A DNA stretch of 64,000 bases from CAVQEK01 sp964596645. Its GTDB lineage: Bacteria; Bacteroidota; Bacteroidia; Cytophagales; Cyclobacteriaceae. The DNA lies in NCBI GenBank assembly GCA_964596645.1, contig CAZQVB010000005.1:1-64000 (forward strand), read 5' to 3'. Shown piece by piece: positions 36,341 through 46,600 of this stretch (position 1 is the first letter of the stretch; each line of letters opens with the position of its first letter). The notes beneath the pieces are model-generated. The model searched no databases. It was not told where the DNA came from and saw only the letters and a list, made by a program, of their open reading frames with translations. The position numbers were made by a program, and so were the translations under genes.

Positions 36341-37441
36341 CGCTGCTGTGCGAAAAGCTGCCAACTGCCGGCCAAAGATCTCTTCAAGCTGATCAATCAT
36401 AGCGCGGATGGAAAAATGTTCGCTCACGCGTCTCATCGCTGCCTCCTCCATCCTTTTTCTTGCCTCATTATCAGCAATTATTGTAGAAAGCGCATCAAAA
36501 AGTGCTTCTGCATCATCCGGCGGCACCAGCATGCCCGACACGCCATCTTCAATCAGTTCTTCCGCACCGTTCACCCTGGTCACTACACAGGCCCGACCAA
36601 GCGCCATGGCTTCCAATGCCGCATTGGGCATACCCTCATAGCGCGAGGGCAGCACGAACACATCGCTGCCAGACACAAAGCCCGGCATATCTTCCTGAAA
36701 ACCGGCCAAAATAAATCTATCGTTCAGGCCGGCCTGTGCGGCCATTTGCTGCAGATGTCCGTGTAGCTTGCCCTTACCTGCCACCACAATGCGCCAGTCG
36801 TGGCCCAGCTTCTTAGCCATTACGCCCACCTCTACCAGCAAATCAAAACCCTTTTGATCCTCCAGTCTGCCGGCGCTCACAATCACCACGGCCGACTTCG
36901 GGAAGCTGTATTTTTCTCGCAAATTAAGTGCTTTCACTTCCTGCGGCATATGCACACCATTGTGCACCACATGTACGAAGTTGCGCGGCATCCAACGGAA
37001 AGCTTCATAGATACGCCTGATGGAATGCGTATTGGTGATAATGCCGTCGATATATTTTGTGAAGGGCTTTATATAGCGTCTTTTGTCAGACAGGTTTTGA
37101 ATGCCTTGTCTGGCAAAAATGGCCGGCACGCCAATGCTACGCCCTACCCTGGCTCCTAATTTCACGTCCTTGTTTTGGCAGCAGACCAGCACCTGCACGC
37201 GCTGTTCTCTCAATATCCTTTTGAAAGCCGGCAGCTTGTGAAAATCAATGTCGGTGCTGAAATGAAACGGCACTGTTTCAATTCCATCAGCCTGCGCCTT
37301 CTGCTCTATCACCGAGCCCTTCCGGCATGCCACCAGGCAGCGATGCCCGCGAGCGCTCAGGCCATTGGCGGCCATTATCATCCATTTTTCACCGCCCCCC
37401 CACTTGAGCTTTCCCAGAGAGTTGGTGAATAGAATTGTCAT
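36332..37441 (-). CDS. GT4-family glycosyltransferase
   Basis: Cytoplasmic or membrane-associated GT-B glycosyltransferase that moves a sugar from a nucleotide donor to a glycan or lipid. The 369-residue protein (start at 37441; a second ATG 15 bases upstream is possible) opens with MTILFTNSLGKLKWGGGEKW, an acceptor-site glycine loop. The donor domain has VIVSAGRLEDQKGFDLLVEV and WRIVVAGKGKLHGHL. The GT4 signature SGSDVFVLPSRYEGMPNAALEAMALG carries the E-x7-E nucleotide-sugar site. Acceptor is unknown and no glycan cluster surrounds it; a second glycan gene is not seen within 5 kb. Confidence 0.9.
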   Translation of the reverse strand: MTILFTNSLGKLKWGGGEKWMIMAANGLSARGHRCLVACRKGSVIEQKAQADGIETVPFHFSTDIDFHKLPAFKRILREQRVQVLVCCQNKDVKLGARVGRSIGVPAIFARQGIQNLSDKRRYIKPFTKYIDGIITNTHSIRRIYEAFRWMPRNFVHVVHNGVHMPQEVKALNLREKYSFPKSAVVIVSAGRLEDQKGFDLLVEVGVMAKKLGHDWRIVVAGKGKLHGHLQQMAAQAGLNDRFILAGFQEDMPGFVSGSDVFVLPSRYEGMPNAALEAMALGRACVVTRVNGAEELIEDGVSGMLVPPDDAEALFDALSTIIADNEARKRMEEAAMRRVSEHFSIRAMIDQLEEIFGRQLAAFRTAAKK

Positions 37442-37540
37442 GCAGTCGCCGTTCATTATGTCGCATTAAAGCTGAAAATATGAAGTACGGCAGCAAACTT
37501 GACTGTACCACCGCAGGTATGTTGGCCGAAACAAAGGTTT

Positions 37541-38119
37541 TTAGAAAAAGGTGAGCTCCTGATAGAGGCGGTGTATCGGCAGGCCCATCACATTGAAATA
37601 CGATCCTTCTATTTTGGTAACGCCGATCATTCCGATCCATTCCTGTATGCCGTAGGAGCCGGCTTTGTCGTACGGCTCGTATTCGCGTATATAAAAATCA
37701 ATTTCGCGGTCGGTGAGCTGCTTGAAATGCACCCTTGTTACCTCATCGAAAGAGATCATCCTTTCTCTGTCCTTGATGCACACACCGGTGATCACCGTAT
37801 GCACGCCATTGGAAAGTGCGCTCAACATAGTCTTTGCTTCATCTGCATCCTCCGGTTTCCCCAGTATGGTTTCCTTCACCACCACGGTGGTATCTGCGGC
37901 TATTACCGTATCTTTTCTATTCAGATAGGGGAATTGCTTGGCCTTCTTCTCCGCAAGAAACCTGGCCACCTGGCTGGCATGCAGGTGGTCGTGATAATCC
38001 TCCACAATATCTACAGGTCGCACTTCAAACTCAAAGCCAGCCTCAGTGAGTATCATTTGTCGCCTTGGTGAGCGGGATGCCAATATAAATTTTCGCTCCG
38101 GAAATAATCCTTTCATCAT
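37541..38119 (-). CDS. maf: Maf-like nucleoside triphosphate pyrophosphatase
   Basis: Hydrolyses non-canonical or excess nucleoside triphosphates (dTTP, UTP and modified forms) to monophosphates in the cytoplasm. The 192-residue protein has the P-loop-like opening KFILASRSPRRQMILTEAG, then VIAADTTVVVKETILGKP with the catalytic Asp. VHTVITGVCIKDRERMISF follows, and then EPYDKAGSYGIQEWIG. These are the standard Maf/YhdE motifs. Start codons at 38119 and 38116 are adjacent; a longer TTG start is unlikely. Confidence 0.95.
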   Translation of the reverse strand: MMKGLFPERKFILASRSPRRQMILTEAGFEFEVRPVDIVEDYHDHLHASQVARFLAEKKAKQFPYLNRKDTVIAADTTVVVKETILGKPEDADEAKTMLSALSNGVHTVITGVCIKDRERMISFDEVTRVHFKQLTDREIDFYIREYEPYDKAGSYGIQEWIGMIGVTKIEGSYFNVMGLPIHRLYQELTFF

Positions 38120-38196
38120 AATGCGCCAAATATACAAGGAATTGAAAACAGAATATCGGGTTTTGCTTTGTTGGCCAGAGCGTTTAATTTGGCACC

Positions 38197-38859
38197 ATGC
38201 GCAGCGCCAGCCCTATGCTCAAAGACATGGTCGAAGACCTGAAAGAGGAACTACGGAAGCCCTTGCCCGGCACCAAGGCACAGTTGCTGATGGCACCGGA
38301 GGTGCGAAGGACAGACCCCATGAAACCCGCAGAAAACCGGCAGGCGGTACAAAGTGGCGTGGTGATCTTGCTCTATGCCGATGGCGCCGGCAATGTTTGC
38401 TTTCCGCTGATACAGCGGCCTACCTACAACGGCGCGCACAGCGGACAGATAGGCTTGCCCGGCGGCAAATTTGAGCATGGCGATAAAGATCTGGTGCATA
38501 CTGCACTGCGAGAAATGGAGGAAGAAATTGGCGTTGGTGCGCGGCAAGTGGAAGTAATAGGCAAGTTGTCGCCGCTATACATATGGGTGAGCAACTTCAA
38601 CGTGCAGCCGGTCATCGCCTACACGGAAGGTACGCCCACCTTTCATCCCGATCCTACCGAAGTGACCGAGATATTGCCGGTGAGGCTGAGCGATCTGGTG
38701 CGGAGTGAATCAGCGAAGAAGCAAATGGTGCAGGCGAGTGGAAATATCAGCATAGAAGCGCCTACTTTTAGCGTGCAAAACAAAATAGTATGGGGCGCTA
38801 CAGCCATGGTGCTCAGCGAATTTTTCTACGTGCTCAGAAGGCGGGGGATTTTTAAATAA
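38197..38859 (+). CDS. Nudix hydrolase, CoA pyrophosphatase type
   Basis: Predicted to cleave CoA or its derivatives, or another nucleoside diphosphate-linked substrate, in the cytoplasm. The 220-residue protein has the CoA-specific motif upstream of the Nudix box, PTYNGAHSGQIGLPGGKFE, followed by the box itself, DKDLVHTALREMEEEIGV, with the metal-binding REMEEE. After the box, LSPLYIWVSNFNVQPVIAY fits the same subfamily (NudL/YeaB). The N-terminal 60 residues are an extra segment. DUF819 follows, starting within about 15 bases, so both may be co-transcribed. Confidence 0.92.
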   Translation: MRSASPMLKDMVEDLKEELRKPLPGTKAQLLMAPEVRRTDPMKPAENRQAVQSGVVILLYADGAGNVCFPLIQRPTYNGAHSGQIGLPGGKFEHGDKDLVHTALREMEEEIGVGARQVEVIGKLSPLYIWVSNFNVQPVIAYTEGTPTFHPDPTEVTEILPVRLSDLVRSESAKKQMVQASGNISIEAPTFSVQNKIVWGATAMVLSEFFYVLRRRGIFK

Positions 38860-38874
38860 AACATATTGGAAAGC

Positions 38875-40122
38875 GTGAAAAACGAAGCATTGATCACCAA
38901 CGACGCAGTAATACTGGGCATTCTGTTGCTGCTCCTTACCCTCATTTTCACCACCGCATCCATCAAAAAGCCTTTCTGGCAAAAGTTTTACAGGTACATA
39001 CCCATGCTGCTGCTCTGCTATTTTTTGCCGAGCCTGCTTACCACCTTCCACATTGTAGAAACAGAAGACACGGTGCTTTTCGATGTGGCATTTGAATATT
39101 TACTGCCGGCCAGTCTGGTATTGCTTACCCTCAGCATCGACCTGAAAGGCATCATACGGTTGGGGCCAAAGGCCATCATTATGTTCTTCACCGGCACGGT
39201 GGGCATTGTGCTGGGCGGGCCACTGGCCATACTTCTGGTGTCGATGATAGCGCCGGACGTGGTGGGCGGCCAGGGCCCGGAAGCAGTGTGGCGTGGCATG
39301 ACGACCATCGCCGGCAGCTGGATAGGCGGCGGGGCCAACCAGGCAGCCATGTACTACATCTTTGAGCCCAGCGACAGGCTTTATTCTGTTATGATCACCG
39401 TAGATGTGCTGGTGGCGGAAGTTTGGATGGCCTTTTTGCTGATTGGGGTGAACAAATCAGAGCAAATCGACCGCTACTTCAAAGCCGATGCCTCGGCGGT
39501 AGATCATTTGAAGAAAAGCATGCAGGACTTCAGCGATCGCATTGCACGCATACCCGTTACGGCAGATCTGATGGCCATATTGGGTGTGGCGTTTGGCGTG
39601 ACGGCCTTAGGGCATTTCTTTGCCGATCGCATAGCGCCTTTCCTCACAGAGCACGCCCCCTATCTGGACAAATTCAGTCTGACATCGCGCTTTTTCTGGC
39701 TTATCGTTTTGGTCACCACCTTTGGACTACTGCTGTCTTTTACCAGGGTGAAAAAACTGGAAGGGGCCGGTGCATCCAAAATCGGGACAGTTTTCATCTA
39801 TGTACTCGTGGCCACCATCGGTTTAAAAATGGACGTGCTGAAGATTTTTGATAACCCGGGCTTGTTTCTGCTGGGCGCCATCTGGATGGCCATACACGTA
39901 GTGCTGATGGTGCTGGTGGCCAAGCTCATACGGGCACCTTATTTCTTTCTGGCCGTAGGCAGCAAGGCAAACATTGGCGGAGCAGCCAGCGCCCCGGTGG
40001 TGGCGGCAGCCTTTCATCCTGCCCTTGCTCCTGTGGGCGTGCTTTTGGCTGTACTTGGCTATGCCCTCGGTACCTATGGCGCCTGGCTGTGTGGTTTGCT
40101 GATGCAGATGGCAGCCCCATAG
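38875..40122 (+). CDS. DUF819-family membrane protein
   Basis: A 415-residue inner-membrane protein with about ten helices and no assigned function. The opening helix is DAVILGILLLLLTLIFTTAS. Family features include RGMTTIAGSWIGGGANQAAM and the late loop LAVGSKANIGGAASAPVVAA, two inverted Gly-rich re-entrant segments that suggest a transporter with two inverted repeats. The frame begins with TTG at 38866; GTG at 38875 (MKNEALITND) is preferred here, and no ATG is available. It follows the Nudix gene closely, and an ArsA-type ATPase lies 99 bases downstream. Confidence 0.88.
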   Translation: MKNEALITNDAVILGILLLLLTLIFTTASIKKPFWQKFYRYIPMLLLCYFLPSLLTTFHIVETEDTVLFDVAFEYLLPASLVLLTLSIDLKGIIRLGPKAIIMFFTGTVGIVLGGPLAILLVSMIAPDVVGGQGPEAVWRGMTTIAGSWIGGGANQAAMYYIFEPSDRLYSVMITVDVLVAEVWMAFLLIGVNKSEQIDRYFKADASAVDHLKKSMQDFSDRIARIPVTADLMAILGVAFGVTALGHFFADRIAPFLTEHAPYLDKFSLTSRFFWLIVLVTTFGLLLSFTRVKKLEGAGASKIGTVFIYVLVATIGLKMDVLKIFDNPGLFLLGAIWMAIHVVLMVLVAKLIRAPYFFLAVGSKANIGGAASAPVVAAAFHPALAPVGVLLAVLGYALGTYGAWLCGLLMQMAAP

Positions 40123-40221
40123 AAACTTTCATTCGCCTGCAACGATTGAGTGAAGCTGTGCTAACTTTTGCGATATCATTGAAGTTAGGGCTTATATTAT
40201 TCCGGCAACTTATATTTCTAT

Positions 40222-41379
40222 ATGCGCATCATACTCTTTACCGGCAAAGGTGGCGTTGGCAAAACCACCATCGCAGCAGCTACAGCAATGGCAGCGGCAG
40301 AGCAGGGTTATAAAACCCTTGTAATGTCTACCGACCCTGCCCATTCCCTTTCCGACGCGTTGAACCTGCAGCTTGGCCCGGAACCCGCCGAAGTATCAGA
40401 AAATCTTCACGCACAGGAGCTTGACGTGTACTACTCCATGCAGAAATATTGGCAAAATATACGTCAGCTCATGCTCACCGTTTTTCGCTGGCAGGGCCTG
40501 GAGCATGTGCTGGCCGAAGAGATGTCGGCCCTGCCGGGAATGGAAGAGGCCTCTGCCTTTTTGTGGATAGAGAAGTACTATGAAGAGAAAAGCTATGACC
40601 TAATCGTGATCGACAGCGCGCCTACCGGCGAAACGCTCACGCTGCTCACCCTGCCACAAGTGACCAAATGGTGGGTGACGAAGGCCCTGCCACTACAGCG
40701 ATTTGCCATACGCAATATCGGCCGAGTGGCACGCGTAGCGGCCGGCATACCGATAGACAAAGGCTACGAGGAGCTGGAGAACATTTTTGACAAACTGGAA
40801 AAAATACAAAAAGTATTTGCCGACCCGGCCGTGTGCTCCATTCGCATAGTCACCAATCCCGAGCGGATGGTCATCAACGAATCGAAACGCGCCTATACCT
40901 ACCTGAACCTGTATGGCTACAACGTAGATGCCGTGGTGGTAAACCGCATTATAGAAGAAGAGCACAATGCGGTGATCTCGAAATATTTTCAGAGTCAGCA
41001 GAAATACCTGGAGGAAATAGAGGATGTGTTTGCCGGCATGCCCGTATTTAAAGTGCACCATATGGGAGAGGAAGTGTTTGGACAAAGCAGCCTGGCCGAG
41101 ATAGGCCGGCGCATCTATGGTGAGGAAGATCCAACGCAAATCTTTCACAACGAAGAGATGTATCAATTTACCCCTTCGGAAGATGGCTACACGTTGCGCA
41201 TAAAAATTCCCCATTTGGAAAACAGCTCAGCCTACACGCTCGATAAGCACGGCGACGAAATGGTGATACAGATTGGCAACAGAAGAAAAAACATTTTCTT
41301 GCCGCGGTTCGTCAACTTTTATGTGCTGAAGGAACATCGGTACGAAGCGCCCTGGCTGGTGGTGGAGTTGCGCAAATGA
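40222..41379 (+). CDS. ArsA/GET3-family ATPase with C-terminal HSP20-like domain
   Basis: SIMIBI-class ATPase related to the arsenite pump subunit and to the tail-anchored protein chaperone GET3. The 385-residue protein has a single ATPase unit, with the P-loop TGKGGVGKTTIAAATA, Switch I in STDPAHSLSDALN, and Switch II in VIDSAPTGETLTLLTLPQ. The Cys pairs of arsenite-binding ArsA are not seen, so an arsenic role is doubtful. The C-terminal about 80 residues (TLRIKIPHLENSSAYTL, FVNFYVLKEHRYEAPWLVVEL) resemble the alpha-crystallin-like ArsA_HSP20 fold. No arsenic genes are near. Confidence 0.9.
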   Translation: MRIILFTGKGGVGKTTIAAATAMAAAEQGYKTLVMSTDPAHSLSDALNLQLGPEPAEVSENLHAQELDVYYSMQKYWQNIRQLMLTVFRWQGLEHVLAEEMSALPGMEEASAFLWIEKYYEEKSYDLIVIDSAPTGETLTLLTLPQVTKWWVTKALPLQRFAIRNIGRVARVAAGIPIDKGYEELENIFDKLEKIQKVFADPAVCSIRIVTNPERMVINESKRAYTYLNLYGYNVDAVVVNRIIEEEHNAVISKYFQSQQKYLEEIEDVFAGMPVFKVHHMGEEVFGQSSLAEIGRRIYGEEDPTQIFHNEEMYQFTPSEDGYTLRIKIPHLENSSAYTLDKHGDEMVIQIGNRRKNIFLPRFVNFYVLKEHRYEAPWLVVELRK

Positions 41380-41384
41380 TGATT

Positions 41385-41855
41385 TCAGCGTTGTAAAATG
41401 GCTTCCAGGTCAGCCGGTGAGTAATTGATTGATTTAAGGGTTTTCCGATCACCCTTTCGGTACACAAGAAAGTGGCCGTCCGACTCTTCAATGATGCTCT
41501 CTACGCCACGCTCGTGGCGGTAGTAGCTTACCGTCTGTTCAGCCTCTTCGCGCGTTTTGCAGCTCTTGCTCATGTTCGAGCGCTGCACTTCATCGAAAAG
41601 CGCCTTGAATTTTTCACCCAGCCCAAACTCCAAAATCGCCCCTGAAAGTACATACTGAATATCGCACAGTGCATCAGCCGCTGCCGTCAAATCCTGATCG
41701 TTCACTGCTGCTTCCAGCTCCTCCAGTTCTTCCCTGATCAGGGCAATGCGGAGCGCAGCACGTGCCTGTGTGGGCAATTTGGGCTTCTGGCCGATGGGGT
41801 GTTTAAAAGTCTTGTGAAATTCCGCTACCTGGTTGAGCGCATCAGGATGTTGCAT
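41385..41855 (-). CDS. MazG-like nucleoside triphosphate pyrophosphohydrolase
   Basis: All-alpha NTP pyrophosphohydrolase of 156 residues. The metal site is formed by REELEELEAAV and DALCDIQYVLSGAIL, the E-x2-E and D-x3-D pair of MazG-type and HisE-type enzymes. The opening VAEFHKTFKHPIGQKPKLP is also typical of this group. It probably cleans nucleotide pools; a role in histidine synthesis is not indicated as no his genes lie nearby. The ATG at 41853-41855 is preferred over a TTG seven codons upstream. It ends 5 bases from the convergent ArsA-type gene. Confidence 0.85.
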   Translation of the reverse strand: MQHPDALNQVAEFHKTFKHPIGQKPKLPTQARAALRIALIREELEELEAAVNDQDLTAAADALCDIQYVLSGAILEFGLGEKFKALFDEVQRSNMSKSCKTREEAEQTVSYYRHERGVESIIEESDGHFLVYRKGDRKTLKSINYSPADLEAILQR

Positions 41856-42019
41856 GGCCTGTGGTTTAGGTGGCAATTATAAATAAAATATGGCGCATGT
41901 AGTCTTTGTTTCTGATTCCGCACAGGGTGTGGTTTTTTTTCTCTTTTTTTGAAACCTGAAATTGCGGGGTCAGCAATTCTCCTACGCAATTCTAATCATT
42001 CATTAACCTGAAAATCAAA

Positions 42020-42853
42020 ATGACGTATTGTATGTCCAGAAAATTTATGTTCAAAACCATTTTGCCGGCACTCGCACTTTTGTTGATGGGTCAGCTGGCG
42101 CTGGCGCAAAAGCCGGAAGCAGAAATCGAAAATTTCGTCAAAGATTTTACGCGGTCGTTCGAGAATGTGACCAAAACCCGCGATAAAGAGAGCGTTTTAA
42201 AATTTGTTTCTAAAGACCTGTTTTCCACCATCGTGCAATCCAACGTGATGGACAACTTCGGCCTGATACAAAGCACCTATTCCGATTTTGAGAACTATCT
42301 CGACAGGCTAATCCAGACCGAGGGCATGGCCGTGACGTACAGCGTGCAGGACGTGCTGAAGTCGAAAGTACGCGGCAAAACCGGTGTGGTAGTGGCCGAG
42401 CTGAAAACACAGGAAGCCTCCAAGGGGCAGGTTTGGAACAAGGGTTCGGAGATCACCACTTTTGTGTTGAAGAACTACAAAGACGGCTGGAAAATACTGC
42501 ATTTTACAGTAGTGAGCCTGGAGGAAGAAAAAACCAAGGGCACCTGTCTGGTAGAAATTTTCTCTGCCTCTACGGGCAACTACGCTGCCAAAACCATTGT
42601 GCCTGCAGGCAACACGTACAACACACATTTGAACACCTTCGAGTTTTCACCCGCCCAGGGCATGATGTTCGTGCGGCTCGACAACGACAACACCTACTCG
42701 TGGATGCGTGAAGGACCGATCACGAAGCTGGCGCAAGGCAACAATCCGGAAAAAGCCATGGGTTCTGCCGTCGATGAAACCGACGCCGTGCTTACCATCA
42801 TCAAAAATGATCTGTATACGGAAAGCTGCCTGGAGTTTCGCAAGAAGCGATAG
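42020..42853 (+). CDS. exported protein of unknown function, possibly NTF2-like
   Basis: I cannot assign a family with confidence. A signal peptide (FKTILPALALLLMGQLALAQ) precedes a domain with helix-then-sheet character, such as EIENFVKDFTRSFENVTKTRD and NKGSEITTFVLKNYKDGWKILHF, which recalls NTF2/SnoaL-like folds. The C-terminal 110 residues form a second part (GTCLVEIFSASTGNYAAKTIV). Three start codons are possible at 42020, 42032 and 42047; the last gives the shortest signal peptide. A strong terminator follows, so it is a single-gene unit. Confidence 0.75.
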   Translation: MTYCMSRKFMFKTILPALALLLMGQLALAQKPEAEIENFVKDFTRSFENVTKTRDKESVLKFVSKDLFSTIVQSNVMDNFGLIQSTYSDFENYLDRLIQTEGMAVTYSVQDVLKSKVRGKTGVVVAELKTQEASKGQVWNKGSEITTFVLKNYKDGWKILHFTVVSLEEEKTKGTCLVEIFSASTGNYAAKTIVPAGNTYNTHLNTFEFSPAQGMMFVRLDNDNTYSWMREGPITKLAQGNNPEKAMGSAVDETDAVLTIIKNDLYTESCLEFRKKR

Positions 42854-42875
42854 ACAGTATTGAATTTAAAAATTC

Positions 42876-42917
42876 AAGCGGTTGCCGGGCTGTACTGTCT
42901 GGCAACCGCTTTTTTTT
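42876..42917 (+). terminator. intrinsic terminator after the exported protein gene
   Basis: AAGCGGTTGCC (42876-42886) pairs perfectly with GGCAACCGCTT (42901-42911) around a 14-base loop and is followed by T to 42917. One of the strongest hairpins in the window. Confidence 0.92.
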
Positions 42918-43008
42918 GGACACATTGAACGCGTTCGTTTACTCTTTATGTAGTAATAAGCGCAGCCAGTCGCAAGTCTCAGGTAGTTACCTGTTCAATA
43001 GATAATAC

Positions 43009-46000
43009 CTACAACAGCGTGAGCTTCTGATTGATCTCTATGGCCATGGCTTCTTGGCCCAGTTCTATTTTTAGCTTTTTCACAAATTCCACCGTTTCGT
43101 CGAGAAACTTCTTGAGGTCGTTGCTGCTGGCGTAGGTATGTACTTTGTACATTTTTTCCCCCACCAGGCCCAGCTCTTCACTGTTCCAGATTCCCCTGGC
43201 CTCCTCGCTGGTAGCACCGCCAAAGCGCTCACCCAGAAAGGTGAGGACCCGGTCAATGTACGCCGTGGTATCCATCGCTTCATTCACGTTTTGTGTGGTG
43301 GGTATGAATATGCCCAAATGGTTGTTGCGTTGCAGCCGATCTACAAACGCATCCACGGCCTCCTGAAAGCAAGGCACAACGGTGTCGTAAAAGCATGACG
43401 CTTCATTTAAAAAATGATCGTCGGGACGAATGTTGAAATCAGGTAAGCGGCCTTGCCAGGTAGGCGTGGCGGCGTCGGCAGCATCAATGGCTACGGTAAA
43501 CAGACGTGTTTGATGATCATTGAGCGTGTTTTTTATAATTTTCTCATCCTTGAGCGTACGTAACCAGTGCTCGGCTTTGGCGTCTGACACCAGGATGATC
43601 TGATGGGCACTATCCACGATATCTTTCAGATTATCGGACAAGTGGCCGTTGTAATACAGCACAATATTTTCGTACTCATTCATCAGGTGGTCGATGAGCA
43701 CGGCCATTTTTACCTTTTCGGGTCTTTGCCAGCGCGCGGCGTTCATCATCAGTGCCATGCCATTGGCGTGCAGGAATACTTCCCGCTCTGTAGCTTTCAC
43801 GTGGAGGTGAGCGCTTATGGTGCATTCCGGAAACTCTGCGTATACCGTCGTAAGATCGGTGTAGGTGCGCAATCGCAACGCCACCATGCGCGCCAGTTGC
43901 CGGCCGCCGGCGCTGCCCTCCGGATCAACCAGCACCACCAGGTTTCGATCTTTATTGCCACGCATCAGCCGCTTGTTGGTTTCCACCAGATAGTGACCAA
44001 GCAACTTGGCCAGATCTATGGCCACGTCCGGATGGTCATGCATAATCTCCATGAAGTCATGATGTTCAAAATACAGCACCTCCACATCACTCAACGCGGC
44101 TACGGTGGCCGATCGCGGCTTGTTTTCCAAAATGCCCACCTCACCAAAGGAATTACCCGACATCAGGTAAGCGTAGATCAGGTCGGGGCCGTCGCTTATC
44201 TCTTTTTTCACCTCCNNNNNNNNNNTCCACTATTCCATTCAGTATGATGAACAGCCGATCGCTGGGCTCACCCTCCGTCACGATCACTTCGCGCGGCACA
44301 TATTGCTGATGATGCGCCTTGCCGGCAATCTGCGCTATGGCCTGAGGCGTGAGGTTTTTAAAAATTTCCGATTTCTGCAGTCCGCCTAGTGCCCTGCCGC
44401 TCTGGGCATGTTTGCTTGCACATGTGGCCATACGCATGGCTATATCACGCCTTTCAGCCTCCTCCTTCAGCCGCCACAGCACGCCGGGCATGCGCAACAA
44501 GTCCTCTTCCTTCACCACCAGAAACTTGCCCCGCACGCATGTGCCTAAGTCTTCATGGTGCCTGCTTGAGCACACGGCGCTTCCGCCAATGTGTGCATAT
44601 TTGCTCAAATTTTCTATACACTGACTACCACAATAGCGTGATGCCTCACCCTCCAGTAGTATATGCAGATCAGTGAGCTCATCGTCATGATAAAAGCAAT
44701 CATCGCGCAGTATTTTAAAGTATATTTTGAACGGTAAGTTGTACAGTGCGTGCAGCGGCAGAAGGCCACTGAGCAAAGGCGAGTGCAGACAAAATTCAAA
44801 TGTCTCAGCAAAATGAGACAAATTCGATGCACTGCTTTCGTGCTGCAATAATTCATCTACCTGCTGCTCATCCAGCTGAAACACATGTACATGCGACACC
44901 GAGGTATATGAGAGCGCCGCTCTTCCGGGTATGCATTTCTCCGTGAAACCAATGATAAAGCCGGCATCAAATGTCTGTTTTTGATCCTCCTGGTACACAG
45001 AGCCTGCCACCACGAGCCAGAGCGACCCGTGAAGAAATGAGCTATCCAGAGTACTGTTCGGCTCAAAATGATACAGGCGCAGTGGATCACATAGGCGTGA
45101 GAGATCAGCATCTGGTATTATTGGAAAGTATTTCTTTAGAAATGCCACGCCGTTTCTTTTGAAATGCAATTGAGGATCAGAACTGGCTAAAACATCCACA
45201 TCACCAAAACAAACCACTTCCCTGACATCAGCATCAGCGCTATCATTGTGTGCCCAGACCAACTTGTTTGACTTGTCGGCGCTGTAGTCTTGCTCCAGGC
45301 CGTGTATAGCGCCACCGCCCACATCTACCTTTTTCACCTGAGCCGGTTTTAGATATCGATTTTTTATCTCCTCAAAGTCTGCCTCTGAAAGCGCCTCATT
45401 GTCAGGGTGCGCGGTGAGCTTCTGTAGCGCATCAAAAGAGATGGTATCGGCCAGGTGCGCATAGCTGTAAGTGTTGCCGTCATGTCGGGCTTCAAAGAAC
45501 AGCATGTTGGTTTCTACCGGGTGTGGTGAAAGTAAAGGCATCACCCGGAGTCCATCCAGATTGTTCCATCTGTTTAATCTCAGTTCAGAGAAGTTGAAAA
45601 ACCTTTTGAACACCTCTTCGGGCATGTTGAACAAAACGGACAATTTTTTCAATGCCGTAGCACATACCAGCGAAGAGGCAAAAATGTACAGCTTTCTGTT
45701 GCCATGGATCAAATCACAGAGCCCGGCAAAATGATCGTCGTGTATGTGGGTGAGAAAAACACCATCGACCTCGGCACGACTGATGCCCAGTTTTTCCAGG
45801 TTGCTCAGCGTATTGGGGCCCGCATCGACAAGAAATATGCGGTGACGATGTACAATGACGCTGCTCATGCAGGGCCGGCGCACATCCCAGCCATTGCCTT
45901 CACCTGAGTGCACAATGGCCAATTCGGTACGCGGAATTTGGACATGCCGAAGTGCATAGGGAGGCAGTATACGCTCTTGATCGGGCAGGTTCAAATCAAC

Positions 46001-46600
46001 TTGTACAGATTCGCCTTCATACGCAATGCGAAAGACATTGAAGGCCACCCGTTCAATGCTCACTCCGTTTTGAATTTCTGTTTTGCCCTCTCCTACCGGC
46101 CTGGCATCGATGAGCTCGTTTGGTTTAAGAAAATGCCCGTAGGCAAAGTACCTTTTGATGTCGTACAACTTATCGGCCAAATGCTGCCCCACGCCACAGG
46201 CCAATATTTCATTCTTGTCGCTCAGTCCGTAGTTGCCGCGGAAGAGGTACCTGCTCTGCGACTCAATGTGCTCGTGCAGCCCTATGAGCATTGGGCGCTT
46301 GCCGGTATTGTTGGGATGCCCCGGCATGCCCATGCCCTGCATATAGAGCATTTGCATGATCGGGAACTCCGTAAGGTTGCAGAGCTGGCCATTTTGGAGG
46401 GTGGCATCTGAGAGCAAGATGGCATTGGGGCCCGATTCAGTCAGATGATGGTTTTCCGTAGAACGACGGATCAATCCTGCTTTTTTCAAATGCTTTACCG
46501 TGTCGGCCGGGCAGCCACAGCAGATGGTTAATCCGGCCGGCGGTATGGCTACCCAATGCAACCCTGCGGCAATTGTATAATGATTGATTTTATTCTGCAT
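43009..46600 (-). CDS. metallo-beta-lactamase fold protein fused to cyclic-nucleotide-binding domains and a NTE-like C-terminal domain
   Basis: Removing ten N at 44216-44225 gives one frame of 1193 residues. Residues about 225-440 are a metallo-beta-lactamase fold with a full ligand set: THIHDDH (His285, His287, Asp289, His290), His360, Asp385 (AHLADT) and His433. Two degenerate cNMP-binding-like barrels follow (about 480-585 and 600-720). A canonical one comes at about 741-870, with FGEVGILENKPRSATV as phosphate cassette. The last 320 residues (NLVVLVDPEGSAGG, ENIVLYYNGHLSDNLKD) resemble the segment between cNMP and patatin domains of NTE-type phospholipases; no patatin domain and no Walker A Lys are present. 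No signal peptide. A signalling hydrolase controlled by a nucleotide is a reasonable inference; the substrate is unknown. Confidence 0.82.
44216..44225. other. assembly gap of ten N
   Basis: Scaffold placeholder in the cNMP-binding domain of the preceding gene. Joined directly, the minus-strand flanks GTGGA and GGAGGTG read Val-Glu-Glu-Val in frame, so the true gap is probably zero bases. Confidence 0.95.

Noticed and set aside
40222..41379. Arsenite efflux ATPase
   Set aside because: Only one ATPase unit, no arsenite-binding Cys pattern and no ars genes nearby; the broader ArsA/GET3 name is safer.
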